64,000 nucleotides of DNA from Shimia_B sp038528385 (lineage in GTDB: Bacteria > Pseudomonadota > Alphaproteobacteria > Rhodobacterales > Rhodobacteraceae), in assembly GCA_038528385.1 (NCBI GenBank), contig JBCBET010000006.1:62001-126000 (forward strand), read 5' to 3'. Position 1 is the first letter of the stretch. Every line of letters begins with the position of its first letter. Both the position numbers and the translations under genes were made by a program. This document shows positions 8,151-16,571 of the stretch, piece by piece. The notes under the pieces are model-generated. The model did not search any database and was not told the DNA's origin. It saw only the letters and a program-made list of their open reading frames with translations.

Positions 8151-9227
8151 TCACCTCCGGACATCTTTGAGCCTCTTGGCATTGCGCACCATCTTGCCGA
8201 AGGCCTTGTCGCGCGACCGGCGCTCGGCGAGGCTCGCGGAGTTGAAGGCGTCCTCCGCCGCGAGCTTGCGCCATCTCTCGAGGCGCGGCGCATCGAGCGT
8301 CCCGTCCGCGAGAGCCGCGAGGACGGCGCATCCCGGCTCGGTCTCGTGCCGACAATCGTTGAACCGGCACTGCGTCGCCAGCGCGTGAATATCGGCGAAG
8401 AGGTCGTTGATCCCGTCGGCCGCGTCCGTGAGCTGCACCTCCCGCATGCCGGGCGTGTCGAGGATCAGGCACCCGTTGGGCATCGCGTGGAGCTCGCGCC
8501 GCGTCGTCGTGTGGCGACCCTTGGCATCATCCTCGCGAATGGCCTGCGTCGCGATGGTCCGATCGCCGAGCAACGCGCCCGTCAGCGTCGATTTCCCGAC
8601 CCCGGACGAGCCGAGGAAGGCCACCGTCTTGCCCGGTCCGCACCAGGGAGCGAGGTCCGCTGCCGGGGCCTCGCCGCGCGCGTCGAGGGCGACCACGTCG
8701 AGGACATCCGACACCGTGCGCGCCGCGTCGATGTAGCCCTGCGGATCCGCGACGAGATCGGTCTTCGTCAGGACGACGACCGGTGTGATGCGCGCGTCGA
8801 GGGCCAAGGCGACGTAGCGTTCGAGGCGCGCGACGTTGAAGTCCCGGTTGCAGGATGTGACGACGAAGACGGTGTCGATGTTGGCCGCGATGAGTTGCTC
8901 CTGCCGGTTTGTTCCGGGCGCCCGCCGCTTGAGGAGGCTCGTGCGCTCCAGAACCCGGCTCGAGGCCGGGCGCGCGGCATCGAGGAGCAGCCAGTCCCCG
9001 ACGGTCGCATCGTGCCGCGGTGGAAGTGTCGTGTCGATGCCCTCACCGAGGACATGCAACGCGTTGCGGTGCACCTCGACCACGCGGACGGGCGGGGTCG
9101 CGGCCAGGTCGTAGATGCTGATCTGTTGGGCGAAAACGGCGTTCCAGCCCAGCGCCTGGAGAGGCGTGAGGCCGGGTTCGGTCTCGCGAGGATGTGGCGG
9201 AAAGAATTGGGAATAGTCCCGTGTCAT
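8151..9227 (-). CDS. rsgA: Ribosome small-subunit-dependent GTPase A
   Basis: A 358-residue circularly permuted GTPase. The order of motifs is diagnostic: G4 (VVLTKTDLV) comes before G1 (GSSGVGKST) and G3 (DTPGMRE). An N-terminal OB-like region precedes them. A C-terminal zinc knuckle with Cys and His (CRFNDCRHETEPGC) follows. RsgA acts late in 30S maturation and releases after GTP hydrolysis. ATG 9227 is chosen because MTRDYSQFF begins the conserved part; 27 further upstream codons look non-homologous. The VOC gene starts 4 bp after its stop. Confidence 0.92.
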   Translation of the reverse strand: MTRDYSQFFPPHPRETEPGLTPLQALGWNAVFAQQISIYDLAATPPVRVVEVHRNALHVLGEGIDTTLPPRHDATVGDWLLLDAARPASSRVLERTSLLKRRAPGTNRQEQLIAANIDTVFVVTSCNRDFNVARLERYVALALDARITPVVVLTKTDLVADPQGYIDAARTVSDVLDVVALDARGEAPAADLAPWCGPGKTVAFLGSSGVGKSTLTGALLGDRTIATQAIREDDAKGRHTTTRRELHAMPNGCLILDTPGMREVQLTDAADGINDLFADIHALATQCRFNDCRHETEPGCAVLAALADGTLDAPRLERWRKLAAEDAFNSASLAERRSRDKAFGKMVRNAKRLKDVRR

Positions 9228-9619
9228 CGGAGATTTGTCTTCATGTCTTTGCGGCAAGCCGGGCTTGCGCCTTGATGGTAGGAAGCGGTCGCGCAAATCC
9301 GGTCCCATCGTCAGCGCAGTCGCGACGAAGCGGGGTCTAGCCGTCGGATTTGCACCCGGGAGGCGCGCTGCCTCCCTTCCTTACCGGGACATGAAATCTC
9401 CATTTCAGACGCGAGGAGCATAGGCCGAAGCCGTGTCCCGCGCAACGGCGAGGGCTTGCGACGGGGGCGCGACGCGGGAGATCCGCTCGTCGTCGCGGGA
9501 CGGGCAGAAGCCGTCGATCCCTTCAATCCATGTCGGAGCCTGGGCGGCCGCACGTGTTGGCGGCGCCCCAGGATGGCGCAGTGCCCGGGAGTACCTAAGT
9601 GGTAGACACTCCGCCTCGC
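9228..9619. other. 392-bp gap without a recognisable gene
   Basis: The rsgA promoter must lie in the first part. A perfect 7-bp inverted repeat GGGAGGC/GCCTCCC with a 5-base loop sits at 9358-9376, but no clear T-run follows, so a terminator is uncertain. No reading frame here looks like protein. This stretch lies just past the 3' end of the decayed VOC gene and may be part of the same decaying region. Confidence 0.5.
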
Positions 9620-10143
9620 CTACCAAGGAATCCGCCGGCCATCCGGCGTCTCGATCGTCGCCTCGTATCTGGGAAAGGGCCCAGCGCGTATCTCCGGCGG
9701 GCGGTCGATCTCCAGCCCGTTATAATGTGCTTCGATCCCAACTGGGTCCGGATGCGCGAGGCTGAACTGCATCAGACGCACGCCCAGGCCGGGAAAATCC
9801 GACATCGCGGTCGGCCTGCCGCGGTGGTCGATCATGGATGGCAGGACACCTGCCAGGGGCAGCGACCCGTCGGCGGGAATGGCGAAGGAGAACTCCGGGT
9901 CATCGAAGGAGCGCGGGACGACCTCTCCGAATTCGGGTCTCCGACGGGCGAGGTCCTCCATCGGTGAGATCGCTGCAACCCATCCGCGGAGCCTGCGCTG
10001 CTGCTCCCACTCCGAACGAACGAGGTCCCTGGCGTCGACCCCGAACCAACGGGCCTGCCCGGGTCGGCGCCATGGGGATCGAGCGCTACGATCTCCAGAT
10101 AAATGGTCCCGCCGCGCTGCAGGCGATGGCGATGGGTGCCCAT
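9620..10143 (-). pseudogene. Remnant of a glyoxalase-like-domain (VOC) gene
   Basis: Read on the minus strand. The fragment opens in one frame with MGTHRHRLQRGGTIYLEIVA, a match to the early part of glyoxalase-like-domain proteins (typically MGTHNRLL..G.YLEVIAIDP). It then needs a frame change near 10052-10062 to continue ARWFGVDARDL and GWVAAISPMEDLARR. It ends with FSLAHPDPVGIEAHYNGLEI and TIETPDGRRIPW before a TAG. The first 40 or so residues of the family are missing, because the fragment is joined directly to the end of a sigma-factor remnant. At least one indel and one deletion make it non-functional as a single protein. Confidence 0.72.
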
Positions 10144-10517
10144 GATGAGCGCCGCGAGGCCCTCGGCCTCCGAATGACCGGGCGCCGGGTCCACGAGGAT
10201 CGTCGACAGGAAGACCGCCTCTTGGCTGAAGTCGCCATCCCTGCGAGCCAGTCGACCACATGGGCGCCGTAGACCGCCTCCGGCACGGCGTCCATGCGAT
10301 CGGGATAGACTTCGGGCTCGGGCACGACGAAAGGAATGCCCGCGGACTTGATCTGCTTTTTCGCGCGGACGAGCCGCTGCGCCGCTACGAAAGCATCGGC
10401 GAGCGCGTCTTCGGCGGCGATGATGTCGCCGGACCTGCTGGCCAGCATCGCGATCAGCTTTCCGCAGGCGGCACGGGCGACGTCCTCCGCCCGGGCCGCG
10501 GCATCCTGCGGGCCCAT
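10143..10517 (-). pseudogene. Remnant of an ECF-type RNA polymerase sigma factor gene
   Basis: Minus strand from ATG 10517 (MGPQDAAARAEDVARAACGK). The N-terminal part LIAMLASRSGDIIAAEDALA matches the start of the SigJ/DUF6596-type sigma factors usually paired with YCII proteins. After DAFVAA it jumps to QRLVRAKKQIKSAGIPF, which in intact members lies about 100 residues later, so most of regions 2 and 4 is deleted in frame near 10378-10390. A frameshift follows near 10250, after AVYGAHVVDWLAG, and the tail DFSQEAVFLSTIL...EAEGLAALI continues in another frame. It then runs into the VOC remnant. A functional sigma factor is not possible. Confidence 0.75.
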
Positions 10518-10850
10518 CCACCGCCCATGGCGGAGGCGCGGATTTCGACCTTGCCATAATGGGCAGCGGGGCATTTCTCCGCCAAGCGCAACGCCTCGTC
10601 GAGGTTTTCGACCTCGATTGCGAAGAACCCGGCCAGCGTTTCCTGGGTCTCCGCGAAGGGGCCGTCCTGGATTCGCCTCTCACCGCTGGCGAGCGTGACG
10701 GTCGTGGCGGTCTCGGCCGGATGGAGCCAGTCGGTATCGATGAAGACGCGCGCCTCCTGCGCCCTGATATGGCCGCCGAAGACTTTCTTCGATGCGACCC
10801 GATCGGCCTCGGTCATGCTCGCGGCCATGGCCGGGTCGGAATATGGCAGA
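10517..10850 (-). pseudogene. YCII-related (DGPF) domain protein remnant
   Basis: The minus-strand frame reads YSDPAMAASMTEADRV, then HPAETATTVTLASGERRIQD and GPFAETQETLAGFFAIEVEN, ending AHYGKVEIRASAMGGG. This is a nearly full YCII/DGPF domain, the small protein that normally precedes an ECF sigma factor. The first residues (usually MKYL.L.Y) are missing, because the frame is joined at about 10845-10860 to a truncated SRPBCC gene in a different frame. An internal ATG at 10828 could still allow translation of most of the domain, so residual expression is possible. Confidence 0.7.
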
Positions 10851-11168
10851 GACAGCCGCGACCGTCTGGAGGCCCGCGCCGTCCTTGCTCTCGAAGGTGC
10901 ATCCCGATCCCAGGCCGGAGGCGGGGCCGAACACCTCGACCTTCAGGTCTGGATGGAGGTCGCGGTACGGATTGAAGGACTGGTAGCCCGCGTGTGACTC
11001 CGCCCACGCGGGGACGACCCCGGGCGCGACATCCATCGTGGCGGCGCGTTCGATGCGCACATGAAACGGTAGCGCCTGGGTCGTCTGGGTCGCCTGGGTC
11101 GCTTGGGTCGCCTGGGCCAAAGCGGCGACGACGAGGCTCGTGCGAGTGGCGATCTTTTCCAAATTCAT
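10850..11168 (-). pseudogene. SRPBCC-family protein, 3'-truncated
   Basis: From ATG 11168, with AAGGAG seven to eight bases upstream. It encodes a hydrophobic N-terminus, a short Ala-Thr-Gln repeat, then FHVRIERAATMDVAPGVVPA and DLHPDLKVEVFGPASGLGSG. This matches the first half of SRPBCC (polyketide-cyclase-like) proteins. Coherence stops at AGLQTVAAVS, where YCII sequence begins in another frame. The open frame continues to about 10680 but reads as out-of-frame YCII. The start signals are still good, so this is probably a recent truncation. Confidence 0.65.
11076..11111. repeat. Four tandem 9-bp units in the SRPBCC remnant
   Basis: Four consecutive copies of CTGGGTCGY (third and fourth positions vary slightly), with a partial fifth at 11112-11116. 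On the coding (minus) strand they specify Ala/Thr-Thr-Gln repeats after the hydrophobic N-terminus. The period of nine keeps the frame, as expected for replication slippage. Confidence 0.85.
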
Positions 11169-11419
11169 TGGTCTGTTCTCTCCTTGATGTGGTGAAAGGC
11201 TCTTTGCCTGTCTGCCAGCAAGACGAACGAGACCCGCACCGATCGACAGGCGGCGCGAACCACTTCGAAATCGTTCGGGGACATGGAAAGGAGGATCCGG
11301 CGCGCGCGGTGTCACGGACGCGCGGTCTTATCACGGACGCAAAGCTGCACGCGCCTACGTTATCCGAAAATAGGACATGCCCTGCGCGGTTCAGACAGAG
11401 CGGTGCCGACCGGCGGGCG
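11169..11419. other. 251-bp intergenic stretch
   Basis: It lies upstream of the truncated SRPBCC gene and downstream of the small exported protein, both on the minus strand. It contains the AAGGAG ribosome-binding site of the former at its left edge. I see no other gene or convincing terminator. Confidence 0.4.
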
Positions 11420-11713
11420 TTACGCCGGGTTCGGCGTCTTTGGGGTCCAGTATTCCCCCATGGCGACGATGCAGGAGGTTCCGCTGGCGTAGTGCTGCAC
11501 GATCACCCAGTCACCGTTTGCAGGCGACACCCAGACCTCCAGCGTCGTCTCCGGATCGCGCAGGCCGGTGCCCTGACGCTCCGCCTCCAGGGCCCGTTCG
11601 AGGGTTGCGGTCATCCGGAGGCGGTCGTCGCAGCTGAGATCGCTCGTGAACGCGGTGCCAGCCGACGGCAGTAGAGCGGCGCACCAAATGAGAAGAGCCG
11701 GACGCGGGATCAT
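11420..11713 (-). CDS. Small exported protein of unknown function
   Basis: A 97-residue protein with a signal peptide (MIPRPALLIWCAALLPSAGT, cleavage near residue 21). The short mature domain has two cysteines (DLSCDDRLRM and SGTSCIVAMGEYW) that may form a disulphide, suggesting periplasmic location. I do not recognise the family. Its start lies about 30 bases downstream of a strong Pho-box-like sequence in the correct orientation (11743-11760), and it is divergent from the phnC operon. This hints that it is induced by phosphate limitation. Confidence 0.68.
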   Translation of the reverse strand: MIPRPALLIWCAALLPSAGTAFTSDLSCDDRLRMTATLERALEAERQGTGLRDPETTLEVWVSPANGDWVIVQHYASGTSCIVAMGEYWTPKTPNPA

Positions 11714-11742
11714 GCAGCGAGCATACCGGACCGCCCCGCAAT

Positions 11743-11760
11743 TTGTAACAGTAATATGAC
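11743..11760 (-). promoter_or_regulatory. Pho-box-like site for the small exported gene
   Basis: The minus strand reads TGTCATATTACTGTTACA, two direct half-sites 11 bp apart (TGTCATATTAC and TGTTACA). It is close to the PhoB consensus CTGTCATAWAWCTGTCAYA. It ends about 30 bp before the ATG at 11713, where it would overlap a -35 region. Confidence 0.6.
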
Positions 11761-11819
11761 AATCCCTAGAATTGCCGTCGCTTTTTCGCTACGCCACCCG
11801 ACCGCCCGAAATGCAATTA

Positions 11820-11840
11820 CCTTCATAAATCCCTTACATT
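11820..11840 (+). promoter_or_regulatory. Weaker Pho-box-like site for phnC
   Basis: TTCATAAATCCCTTACAT shows TTCAT and CTTAC starting exactly 11 bp apart, the spacing of PhoB half-sites. It lies about 80 bp upstream of phnC in an AT-rich part of the divergent region. Two G positions of the consensus are not kept, so this is less certain than the site on the other strand. Confidence 0.42.
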
Positions 11841-11920
11841 AACGTCAAGAAACCGATTCAAATCCATCACCTTTCTGTAGCAATCCGTCCGTAGGGGTCC
11901 GCGCGACACGTGGGGACCCA

Positions 11921-12721
11921 ATGCTACATATCGAAAACCTGACGAAGCAATTCGGCACCAATAAAGCTGTGGACGCGGCGAACATTACCGTGGCGCAGCC
12001 GACCATGATCGGTGTCATCGGGCGCTCCGGCGCGGGCAAATCGACACTCTTGCGCATGCTCAACCGGCTCACCAACGCCAGCGAAGGGACGATCACCTTC
12101 GACGGGGAGGAGGTCACGAGCCTCAAGGGGGCCGCGCGCCGGAATTGGCAGTCGCGCTGCGCGATGATCTTTCAGCAGTTCAACCTGGTGCCGCGCATGG
12201 ACGTGGTCTCCAACGTCCTGCACGGCACGCTCAACCGGCGCTCAACGCTCGCGACCCTTTTCAACCTCTATCCCCAATCCGACATCCACAAGGCCATCGA
12301 GATCCTCGACCGCCTTGGGATCGCGGAACAGGCGCCCAAGCGGGCGGAGGCGCTGTCCGGCGGGCAGCAGCAGCGCGTGGCCATCGCGCGCGCGCTCATG
12401 CAGGACCCCAAGATCATCCTGGCCGATGAGCCCATCGCCTCCCTCGATCCGATGAACGCGCAGGTGGTGATGCAATCGCTGCGCGACATCCACGAGGAAG
12501 ACGGCCGCATGGTCATCGCCAACCTTCACACGCTCGACACCGCGCGTCGCTATTGCGACCGCGTCATCGGCATGCGTGACGGGCGCATCGTCTTCGACGG
12601 CACGCCCGCACAGCTCACCACCGGAGCGGCGCGCGACATCTACGGCGCGGGCGCGGACTTCTCGGAAGCCGCGACCTCGACCGAGCTCGAAACGCTGGAC
12701 CGGGCGAAACAGATCGCCTGA
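11921..12721 (+). CDS. phnC: Phosphonate ABC transporter, ATP-binding protein
   Basis: A 266-residue ABC ATPase. Walker A is GRSGAGKST (34-42), the signature is LSGGQQQRVAIARAL and Walker B is IILADEP. Residues typical of PhnC (NLTKQFG, FQQFNLVPRMDVVSNVL, HTLDTARRYCDRVIGM) separate it from PhnK and PhnL. It energises phosphonate uptake with PhnD and PhnE. First gene of phnC-D-E1-E2, with a GGGGA ribosome-binding site just upstream. The 207-bp divergent region upstream contains Pho-box-like sites. Confidence 0.95.
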   Translation: MLHIENLTKQFGTNKAVDAANITVAQPTMIGVIGRSGAGKSTLLRMLNRLTNASEGTITFDGEEVTSLKGAARRNWQSRCAMIFQQFNLVPRMDVVSNVLHGTLNRRSTLATLFNLYPQSDIHKAIEILDRLGIAEQAPKRAEALSGGQQQRVAIARALMQDPKIILADEPIASLDPMNAQVVMQSLRDIHEEDGRMVIANLHTLDTARRYCDRVIGMRDGRIVFDGTPAQLTTGAARDIYGAGADFSEAATSTELETLDRAKQIA

Positions 12722-12780
12722 GCCAGTTCCTCGCCCCTCGATGAAGCGACGGGGCAATTTTCATCCAAACGGAGAGAAAG

Positions 12781-13698
12781 ATGAAAAAGACGTTTGCAGC
12801 GGCCCTTCTGGCCACGACGGCCCTCACGGGCGCAGCGCAGGCCGACGGCCACGCTATCACCGAATTCCGCATCGGCCTTCTGGGCGGCGAGAACGCCCAG
12901 GACCGCCTGAACAACAACGAGTGCCTGCGCGCCTACACCGAGGAAGCGCTCGGCGTGGAGACCAAGCTCTTCGCCCCGGCTGACTATGCTGGCGTGATCC
13001 AGGGCCTGCTCGGTGGCACGCTCGACATGGCATGGCTCGGTGCCTCGTCCTATGCAGCCATCTACCTGCAGGATCCCGAGGCCGTCGAGCCCGTGCTCAT
13101 CAAGCAGAACATGGACGGCTCCGTGGGCTACCACTCCATCGGCTTCGCCCGTGTCGACAGCGGCATCGAGTCCCTCGAGGACATGCAGGGCAAAGTCTTC
13201 GGCTTCGGTGACCCGAACTCCACCTCCGGCTACCTGATCCCGTCCATCGAGATCCCCCAGGCCGGTGACGAGATCACCATGGAAGCAGGCGACTACTTCG
13301 GCGACGTCCGCTTCACCGGCGGTCACGAGCAGACCATCGTTGCCGTGAACGCAGGCGACATCGACGCCGGCGTGACCTGGGCCGACGCCCAGGGCAACTG
13401 GGAAGACGGCTACAACTCCGGCGCGCTGCGCCGCGCGGTGGATGCCGGCCTCGTCGACATGAACGACCTGCAGCAGATCTGGATCTCCAACGTGATCCCG
13501 GAAGGCCCGGTCGTGCTGCGCAAGGCGCTCCCCGAGGAGGTGAAGGCCACGATGACGCAACTCGTCAACGACCTGCACGATCGCGACCAGGATTGCGCCT
13601 ACGGCGTGGCCGCGGGCGAGACGCTTGGCTTCGTGCCGGTGACCCACGAGACCTACGAGTCGATCGTGGCCGCCCGCCAGTCCGTCATCGGCAACTAA
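12781..13698 (+). CDS. phnD: Phosphonate ABC transporter, substrate-binding protein
   Basis: A 305-residue periplasmic binding protein with a signal peptide ending AQA-DG at about residue 21. PhnD features include FRIGLLGGENAQDRL, the pocket stretch DMAWLGASSYA and FGDPNSTSGYLIPS, where Ser/Thr residues would bind the phosphonate oxygens, and VTWADAQGNW. Length is about the family norm. GAGAGAAAG precedes the ATG. A strong hairpin directly after the stop separates it from phnE, fitting high expression of the binding protein. Confidence 0.95.
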   Translation: MKKTFAAALLATTALTGAAQADGHAITEFRIGLLGGENAQDRLNNNECLRAYTEEALGVETKLFAPADYAGVIQGLLGGTLDMAWLGASSYAAIYLQDPEAVEPVLIKQNMDGSVGYHSIGFARVDSGIESLEDMQGKVFGFGDPNSTSGYLIPSIEIPQAGDEITMEAGDYFGDVRFTGGHEQTIVAVNAGDIDAGVTWADAQGNWEDGYNSGALRRAVDAGLVDMNDLQQIWISNVIPEGPVVLRKALPEEVKATMTQLVNDLHDRDQDCAYGVAAGETLGFVPVTHETYESIVAARQSVIGN

Positions 13699-13716
13699 AG
13701 CCTTTCCATGACGAAG

Positions 13717-13750
13717 CCGGCAGCCCCCCGGGGCTGCCGGTCATTTTTTT
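13717..13750 (+). terminator. Intra-operon hairpin between phnD and phnE1
   Basis: A perfect 11-bp inverted repeat CCGGCAGCCCC / GGGGCTGCCGG with a 2-base centre (in practice about 10 bp and a small loop) is followed by TCATTTTTTT. It fits a rho-independent terminator or an mRNA-stabilising hairpin that lets phnD outnumber the permeases. Confidence 0.85.
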
Positions 13751-13756
13751 GGGGGA

Positions 13757-14638
13757 ATGAGCATGGCGGATGCAACCGCGGGTGCCGCGCCACAGAGCGT
13801 GGGAACGATCCAGTCCGACTACATGGCGCAGGTGCAGCGGCGCAGGCTCTATAGCGGGCTGACGCTGCTGATCTTCGTGCTCTTGATGGTGTCGGGCTTC
13901 AACATCGTCGACGAACGCAGCGCCGGCGGTTTCTGGGACGGTCTGGGCCAGATCGGCGACTACCCCGCAGGTGTCCTGTCAGAAGCCTGGGCCAAACGGG
14001 CCGAGCTGCCCGGCTACATCGTGGAGTTCTTCCCGGCATTGATCGAGACGATCAACATCGCCGCGGTGTCCACCCTCATCGGCGCATTCTTCGGGCTCGC
14101 GCTGTCGCTCGCCAGTACGCGCGGACTGGCCAAGCGCCCCGCGCTCATCCCGCTCTTCCGACGCATCTCCGATATCATGCGCGCCGTGCCCGAGATCGTG
14201 ATCGCGCTCGTGCTGATCTTCGTCCTCGGGGGCGGACCCGTGCCCGCGATGATCGCCATCGCCATCCACACGGCCGGCGCCCTGGGCAAGCTCTTCTCAG
14301 AGGTGGCCGAGAACGCGGATCTCAAGCCCGTCGAGGGTCTTGCCTCCACGGGTGCCTCGTGGCTCCAGCGGATGCTTCTCGGCGTCATCCCGCAGGTGGC
14401 GCCGAATTACGTGAGCTACACGCTGCTCAGGTTCGAGATCAACATCCGCGCCTCCGCCATCCTCGGCTTCGTGGGCGCGGGCGGCCTCGGCTACGAGCTC
14501 AGGAACGCGATGGCGTGGGGGCCGGGCCGCTTCGATCAGGCGGCGGCGATCTTCATCCTGCTCTTCTTCACGATCGTTTTCTTCGACCAGATCTCCAGCC
14601 GCTTCCGCAACCGCCTCACGGAGGGGCAGGCCCAATGA
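13757..14638 (+). CDS. phnE: Phosphonate ABC transporter, permease PhnE (first copy)
   Basis: A 293-residue inner-membrane permease with about five to six hydrophobic segments (first at residues 33-48). The BPD_transp_1 coupling loop is near VEGLASTGASWLQRMLLGVI and the sequence ends FFDQISSRFRNRL. ATG 13757 is only one base from GGGGG, whereas ATG 13763 has a better seven-base spacing, so the true start may be two codons later. Its stop overlaps the second permease start (ATGA). Two different PhnE proteins per operon are normal in alphaproteobacteria. Confidence 0.93.
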   Translation: MSMADATAGAAPQSVGTIQSDYMAQVQRRRLYSGLTLLIFVLLMVSGFNIVDERSAGGFWDGLGQIGDYPAGVLSEAWAKRAELPGYIVEFFPALIETINIAAVSTLIGAFFGLALSLASTRGLAKRPALIPLFRRISDIMRAVPEIVIALVLIFVLGGGPVPAMIAIAIHTAGALGKLFSEVAENADLKPVEGLASTGASWLQRMLLGVIPQVAPNYVSYTLLRFEINIRASAILGFVGAGGLGYELRNAMAWGPGRFDQAAAIFILLFFTIVFFDQISSRFRNRLTEGQAQ

Positions 14639-15954
14639 CAACCGTCGACACCAATCTCTCGGATGCCAAAAGCGCGGCGGACAGCCTCTTTCAGCGCAAG
14701 CGGCTCTTTGCCTTCTCCGTCCCGGCGATCCTGCTGGTGTATTTCACGTACGTCTTCTTCGCCTTCGACATCCCGGGCCTCAGTCAGCGCGCCAACTGGG
14801 ACAACGCCGTCACGGTTGCCTCCGACAGCTGGTCGCACAAGGTGCACGTGACGCGCGACAACCGCTCCGGTGAGATCGAGTATGCCATCGAGGGCGAGCG
14901 CAAGGGCCGCTATCCCGACGGCGAACGCCCCGATTGGGTCAGCGGCACAGACATCGTCACCGTCGACCTCGGCGCAGGCCACATCATTCGCTACCTGCCT
15001 GATAATCGCACCGAGGTGGAAATTCCCGGCTTCCCGCTCATCGAGGCGCAGGCCGAGGGCCGCACCGTGACCACCAACCTGCCCGACGACCTGCCCGACT
15101 GGATCTCCGCCTCCTCGCGGCGCGTGGCCATCGACACGCCCGAGGGCCGCATCACGCTCACCGGCGCGCGGACCGAGGTCTTCAACTACTTCCCGGGATG
15201 GGAGCTTTTCTGGTTCACGCTCGACAGCCCCTACCACGACGTGGGCGTGGGCCGCCTCCTCTTCGGTGAGCAACTTGACCCGGAGCGGTCCAACTTCTCC
15301 GGCGCGGTCTACGACTGGTGGAACAACGACATGTGGCGCCACAAGGACGTCGTCTGGGCCATCGGGGAGACGCTGCTGATGGCATTCCTCGGCACCATGG
15401 GCGCGGCGATCCTCGCGCTGCCACTGGCGTTTTTGGCCGCCAAGCGATTTTCCCCGCTGATGCTTCTCCGCGCGGGCACGCGGCGGGTCTTCGACTTCGT
15501 GCGAGGGGTCGATGCGCTCATCTGGACGGTGGTGCTCGCGCGCGCCTTCGGGCCCGGCCCGCTCACCGGTACGCTGGCGATCCTGATCACCGATACGGGC
15601 ACCTTCGGCAAGATCTTCTCGGAGGCGCTGGAAAACGTCGACGGCAAACAGATCGAGGGGGTGGAGAGCACCGGCGCGAAACCGCTCCAGCGCTACCGGT
15701 TTGGCGTGATCCCCCAGGTGGTGCCGGTGCTGCTGGCGCAGATCTTGTATTTCCTCGAATCCAACACCCGGTCTGCCACCATCATCGGGGCGATCACGGG
15801 CGGCGGCATCGGGCTCATGCTCACGCAGGCGATCCAGACCCAAAAGGACTGGGAGGAAGTGGCCTATTACATCGTCCTCATCGTGCTCATGGTGATGCTG
15901 ATGGACTGGTTCTCCGGCTGGCTGCGCGGCAAGCTCATCGGGCAAAAGGAGTGA
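14635..15954 (+). CDS. phnE: Phosphonate ABC transporter, permease PhnE (second, long copy)
   Basis: A 439-residue permease. The N-terminal membrane segment (about 26-45) is followed by some 200 hydrophilic residues predicted to be periplasmic (from ANWDNAVTVASDSW to about FNYFPGWELFWF), then the five-helix permease core. The coupling loop is near IEGVESTGAKPLQRYRFGVI and the protein ends DWFSGWLRGKLIG. The long extension is known in alphaproteobacterial PhnE2. The start overlaps the previous stop, and the stop overlaps the next gene's GTG. Confidence 0.93.
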   Translation: MTTVDTNLSDAKSAADSLFQRKRLFAFSVPAILLVYFTYVFFAFDIPGLSQRANWDNAVTVASDSWSHKVHVTRDNRSGEIEYAIEGERKGRYPDGERPDWVSGTDIVTVDLGAGHIIRYLPDNRTEVEIPGFPLIEAQAEGRTVTTNLPDDLPDWISASSRRVAIDTPEGRITLTGARTEVFNYFPGWELFWFTLDSPYHDVGVGRLLFGEQLDPERSNFSGAVYDWWNNDMWRHKDVVWAIGETLLMAFLGTMGAAILALPLAFLAAKRFSPLMLLRAGTRRVFDFVRGVDALIWTVVLARAFGPGPLTGTLAILITDTGTFGKIFSEALENVDGKQIEGVESTGAKPLQRYRFGVIPQVVPVLLAQILYFLESNTRSATIIGAITGGGIGLMLTQAIQTQKDWEEVAYYIVLIVLMVMLMDWFSGWLRGKLIGQKE

Positions 15955-16571
15955 CGGAGCGGCTTTCGCCCGACGCGCCGTTCCTCCACCCCGATTGCGA
16001 GATCACCGACAGCACCTTCGGCGCCTATGTGGAGATCGGGCGCGGCAGCCGCGTGGCCCATGCCGCCCTGGGCGACTATTCCTATTGCGACCGCTACGTG
16101 GACATCGCCAATGCCCGCATCGGCAGGTTCGCAAACATCGCGGCCTTCAGCAGGATCGGCGCCACCGATCATCCGCTCCACACCGCCTCGTGCCACCACT
16201 TTCTCTACCGCTCGGACGATTACTGGGACGATGCGGAGCGCGACGAGGCGTGGTTCGCCCATCGCCGCTCCCGCATCGCCCATATCGGCCACGACACCTG
16301 GATCGGCGCGGGCGCCATGGTGAAACCGGAGGTGAGCGTGGGCCACGGGGCCGTCGTGGCGGCCGGTGCGCTCGTCACCAAGGATGTCGCGCCCTACACG
16401 ATCGTGGCGGGCATGCCGGCCCAGCCTCTGCGCAGGCGCCAGCCGGAGGACATCGCCGACCGCCTCATCGCGCTGGCCTGGTGGGACTGGCCGCACGCGG
16501 CGCTGCGGCACGCGTTGGAAGATTTCCGCGAGTTGCCCGCCGAGGCCTTCCTCGAGAAGTATGAAAACTGA
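15951..16571 (+). CDS. Hexapeptide-repeat transferase of phosphonate clusters
   Basis: A 206-residue left-handed beta-helix acetyltransferase-like protein. It contains isoleucine-patch repeats (YVEIGRGSRVAHAALGDYSY, then IANARIGRFANIAAFSRIGA), a HHFLYRSDDYWDD insertion and the terminal loop MVKPEVSVGHGAVVAAGALV. It fits the 'phosphonate metabolism, transferase hexapeptide repeat' family found beside phn genes. The substrate is unknown; acetylation of an aminophosphonate or an intermediate is a guess. The GTG start overlaps the phnE2 stop, with AAAAGGA immediately before it. Confidence 0.85.
   Translation: MTERLSPDAPFLHPDCEITDSTFGAYVEIGRGSRVAHAALGDYSYCDRYVDIANARIGRFANIAAFSRIGATDHPLHTASCHHFLYRSDDYWDDAERDEAWFAHRRSRIAHIGHDTWIGAGAMVKPEVSVGHGAVVAAGALVTKDVAPYTIVAGMPAQPLRRRQPEDIADRLIALAWWDWPHAALRHALEDFRELPAEAFLEKYEN

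Noticed and set aside
9591..9640. Possible tRNA-like stretch (AGTGGTAGACACTCCGCCTC, resembling a D-arm)
   Set aside because: No matching acceptor stem, anticodon arm or GGTTCGAATCC-type T-arm could be drawn, and the right side is the 3' end of the VOC remnant.
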